A DNA stretch of 64,000 bases from NCBI GenBank assembly GCA_024401455.1, contig JAKSLA010000013.1:1-64000 (forward strand), in the 5' to 3' direction. Position numbers and translations under genes: made by a program. This document shows positions 63,854 through 64,000 of the stretch, piece by piece (the stretch's first letter is position 1; every line of letters begins with the position of its first letter). The notes beneath the pieces are model-generated. The model searched no databases. It was not told the DNA's origin and worked only from the letters and a program-made list of their open reading frames with translations. The DNA is from Paludibacteraceae bacterium. GTDB taxonomy: Bacteria; Bacteroidota; Bacteroidia; Bacteroidales; Paludibacteraceae.

Positions 63854-63945
63854 ATTTCGTTTTTTATTGTAATTAAACATTGGGCGACAAGTACCGCCAT
63901 TTTTCGGTGGACACTTTTTCGTGCGTTGAGGCCCTTAACCTTTCA

Positions 63946-63953
63946 CAAATTTA
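63946..63953 (-). promoter_or_regulatory. Putative -7 box of nadB
   Basis: TAAATTTG on the minus strand fits TAnnTTTG, giving a leader of about 90 nt. No -33 match. Confidence 0.35.
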
Positions 63954-64000
63954 GTAATCATTTGGAAAAATATGTTTTTGTGGAGCAATTTATTGCCCCT

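Overview
The window looks like one contiguous piece of a Bacteroidota chromosome, most likely a Bacteroidales gut or rumen plant-fibre degrader. The grounds are: Bacteroides-type promoters (TTTG, 19-20 nt, TAnnTTTG) in front of many genes, with few Shine-Dalgarno sites; secreted carbohydrate-active enzymes with C-terminal type IX secretion (Por) tails; an RprX/RprY-like two-component pair; a flavobacterial-type tyrosine ammonia-lyase cluster; and a FeoA-FeoB fusion. I saw no rRNA, tRNA, CRISPR array or transposase.

Layout. 0-10.4 kb: the end of an AAA-ATPase gene, a secreted CE4-GH8 xylan-type enzyme, a CPA2 antiporter, and a DUF4143 ATPase cassette flanked by a decayed duplicate of the antiporter 3' end, then a PHP phosphoesterase and a methyltransferase. 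10.7-18.1 kb: a dipeptidyl peptidase IV-like enzyme, then a compact aryl-polyene/flexirubin-like operon (ammonia-lyase, ketoreductase, ketosynthase, ACP, acyltransferase, dehydratase). 18.2-25 kb: a lipoprotein, a TerB-like/Gly-rich pair, a PbgA-like sulfatase-fold membrane protein, RprX/RprY and a transglutaminase-like protein. 25.3-29 kb: GH44 and GH16 glycanases, the second behind a leader hairpin that looks like a terminator. 29.2-34.5 kb: an M42 peptidase, a VIT/VWA/TPR/DUF2135 surface protein carrying a SusC-plug-like segment, and a lone nuclease-like gene.

35-46.3 kb is a housekeeping block (uvrC, dtd, a U32 peptidase, dus, polA, a polyprenyl synthase, deoC, mazG-like, nadA). It holds four perfect TGTTCCACGTGGAACA palindromes, identical to known ParB-binding parS sites, all between genes. 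About 6.4 kb further on is a 943-bp gene-free AT-rich stretch with DnaA-box-like repeats. Together these suggest that the window covers the chromosome's centromere-like and possibly origin region.

47.2-52.6 kb is a co-directional run: lipoprotein, three family-2 glycosyltransferases (the outer two close paralogues), a second AAA-ATPase of the type at the left edge, a membrane protein and a small secreted protein. 52.6-56.6 kb is an iron operon: FeoAB, a Cys-rich FeoB-associated peptide, a hemerythrin/RIC-like protein and a LuxR regulator. After it come an orphan Vsr endonuclease, a large PL11 rhamnogalacturonan lyase, a NUC1 nuclease lipoprotein and nadB.

The secreted enzymes (CE4-GH8, GH44, GH16, PL11) point to attack on xylan, beta-glucans and pectin. 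The most unusual signals are the parS cluster with the nearby origin-like region, the ATPase cassette with its duplicated kefB tail, the shared stop-codon/terminator repeat at gene ends, the GH16 leader hairpin and the SusC-like segment inside the VIT/VWA protein.
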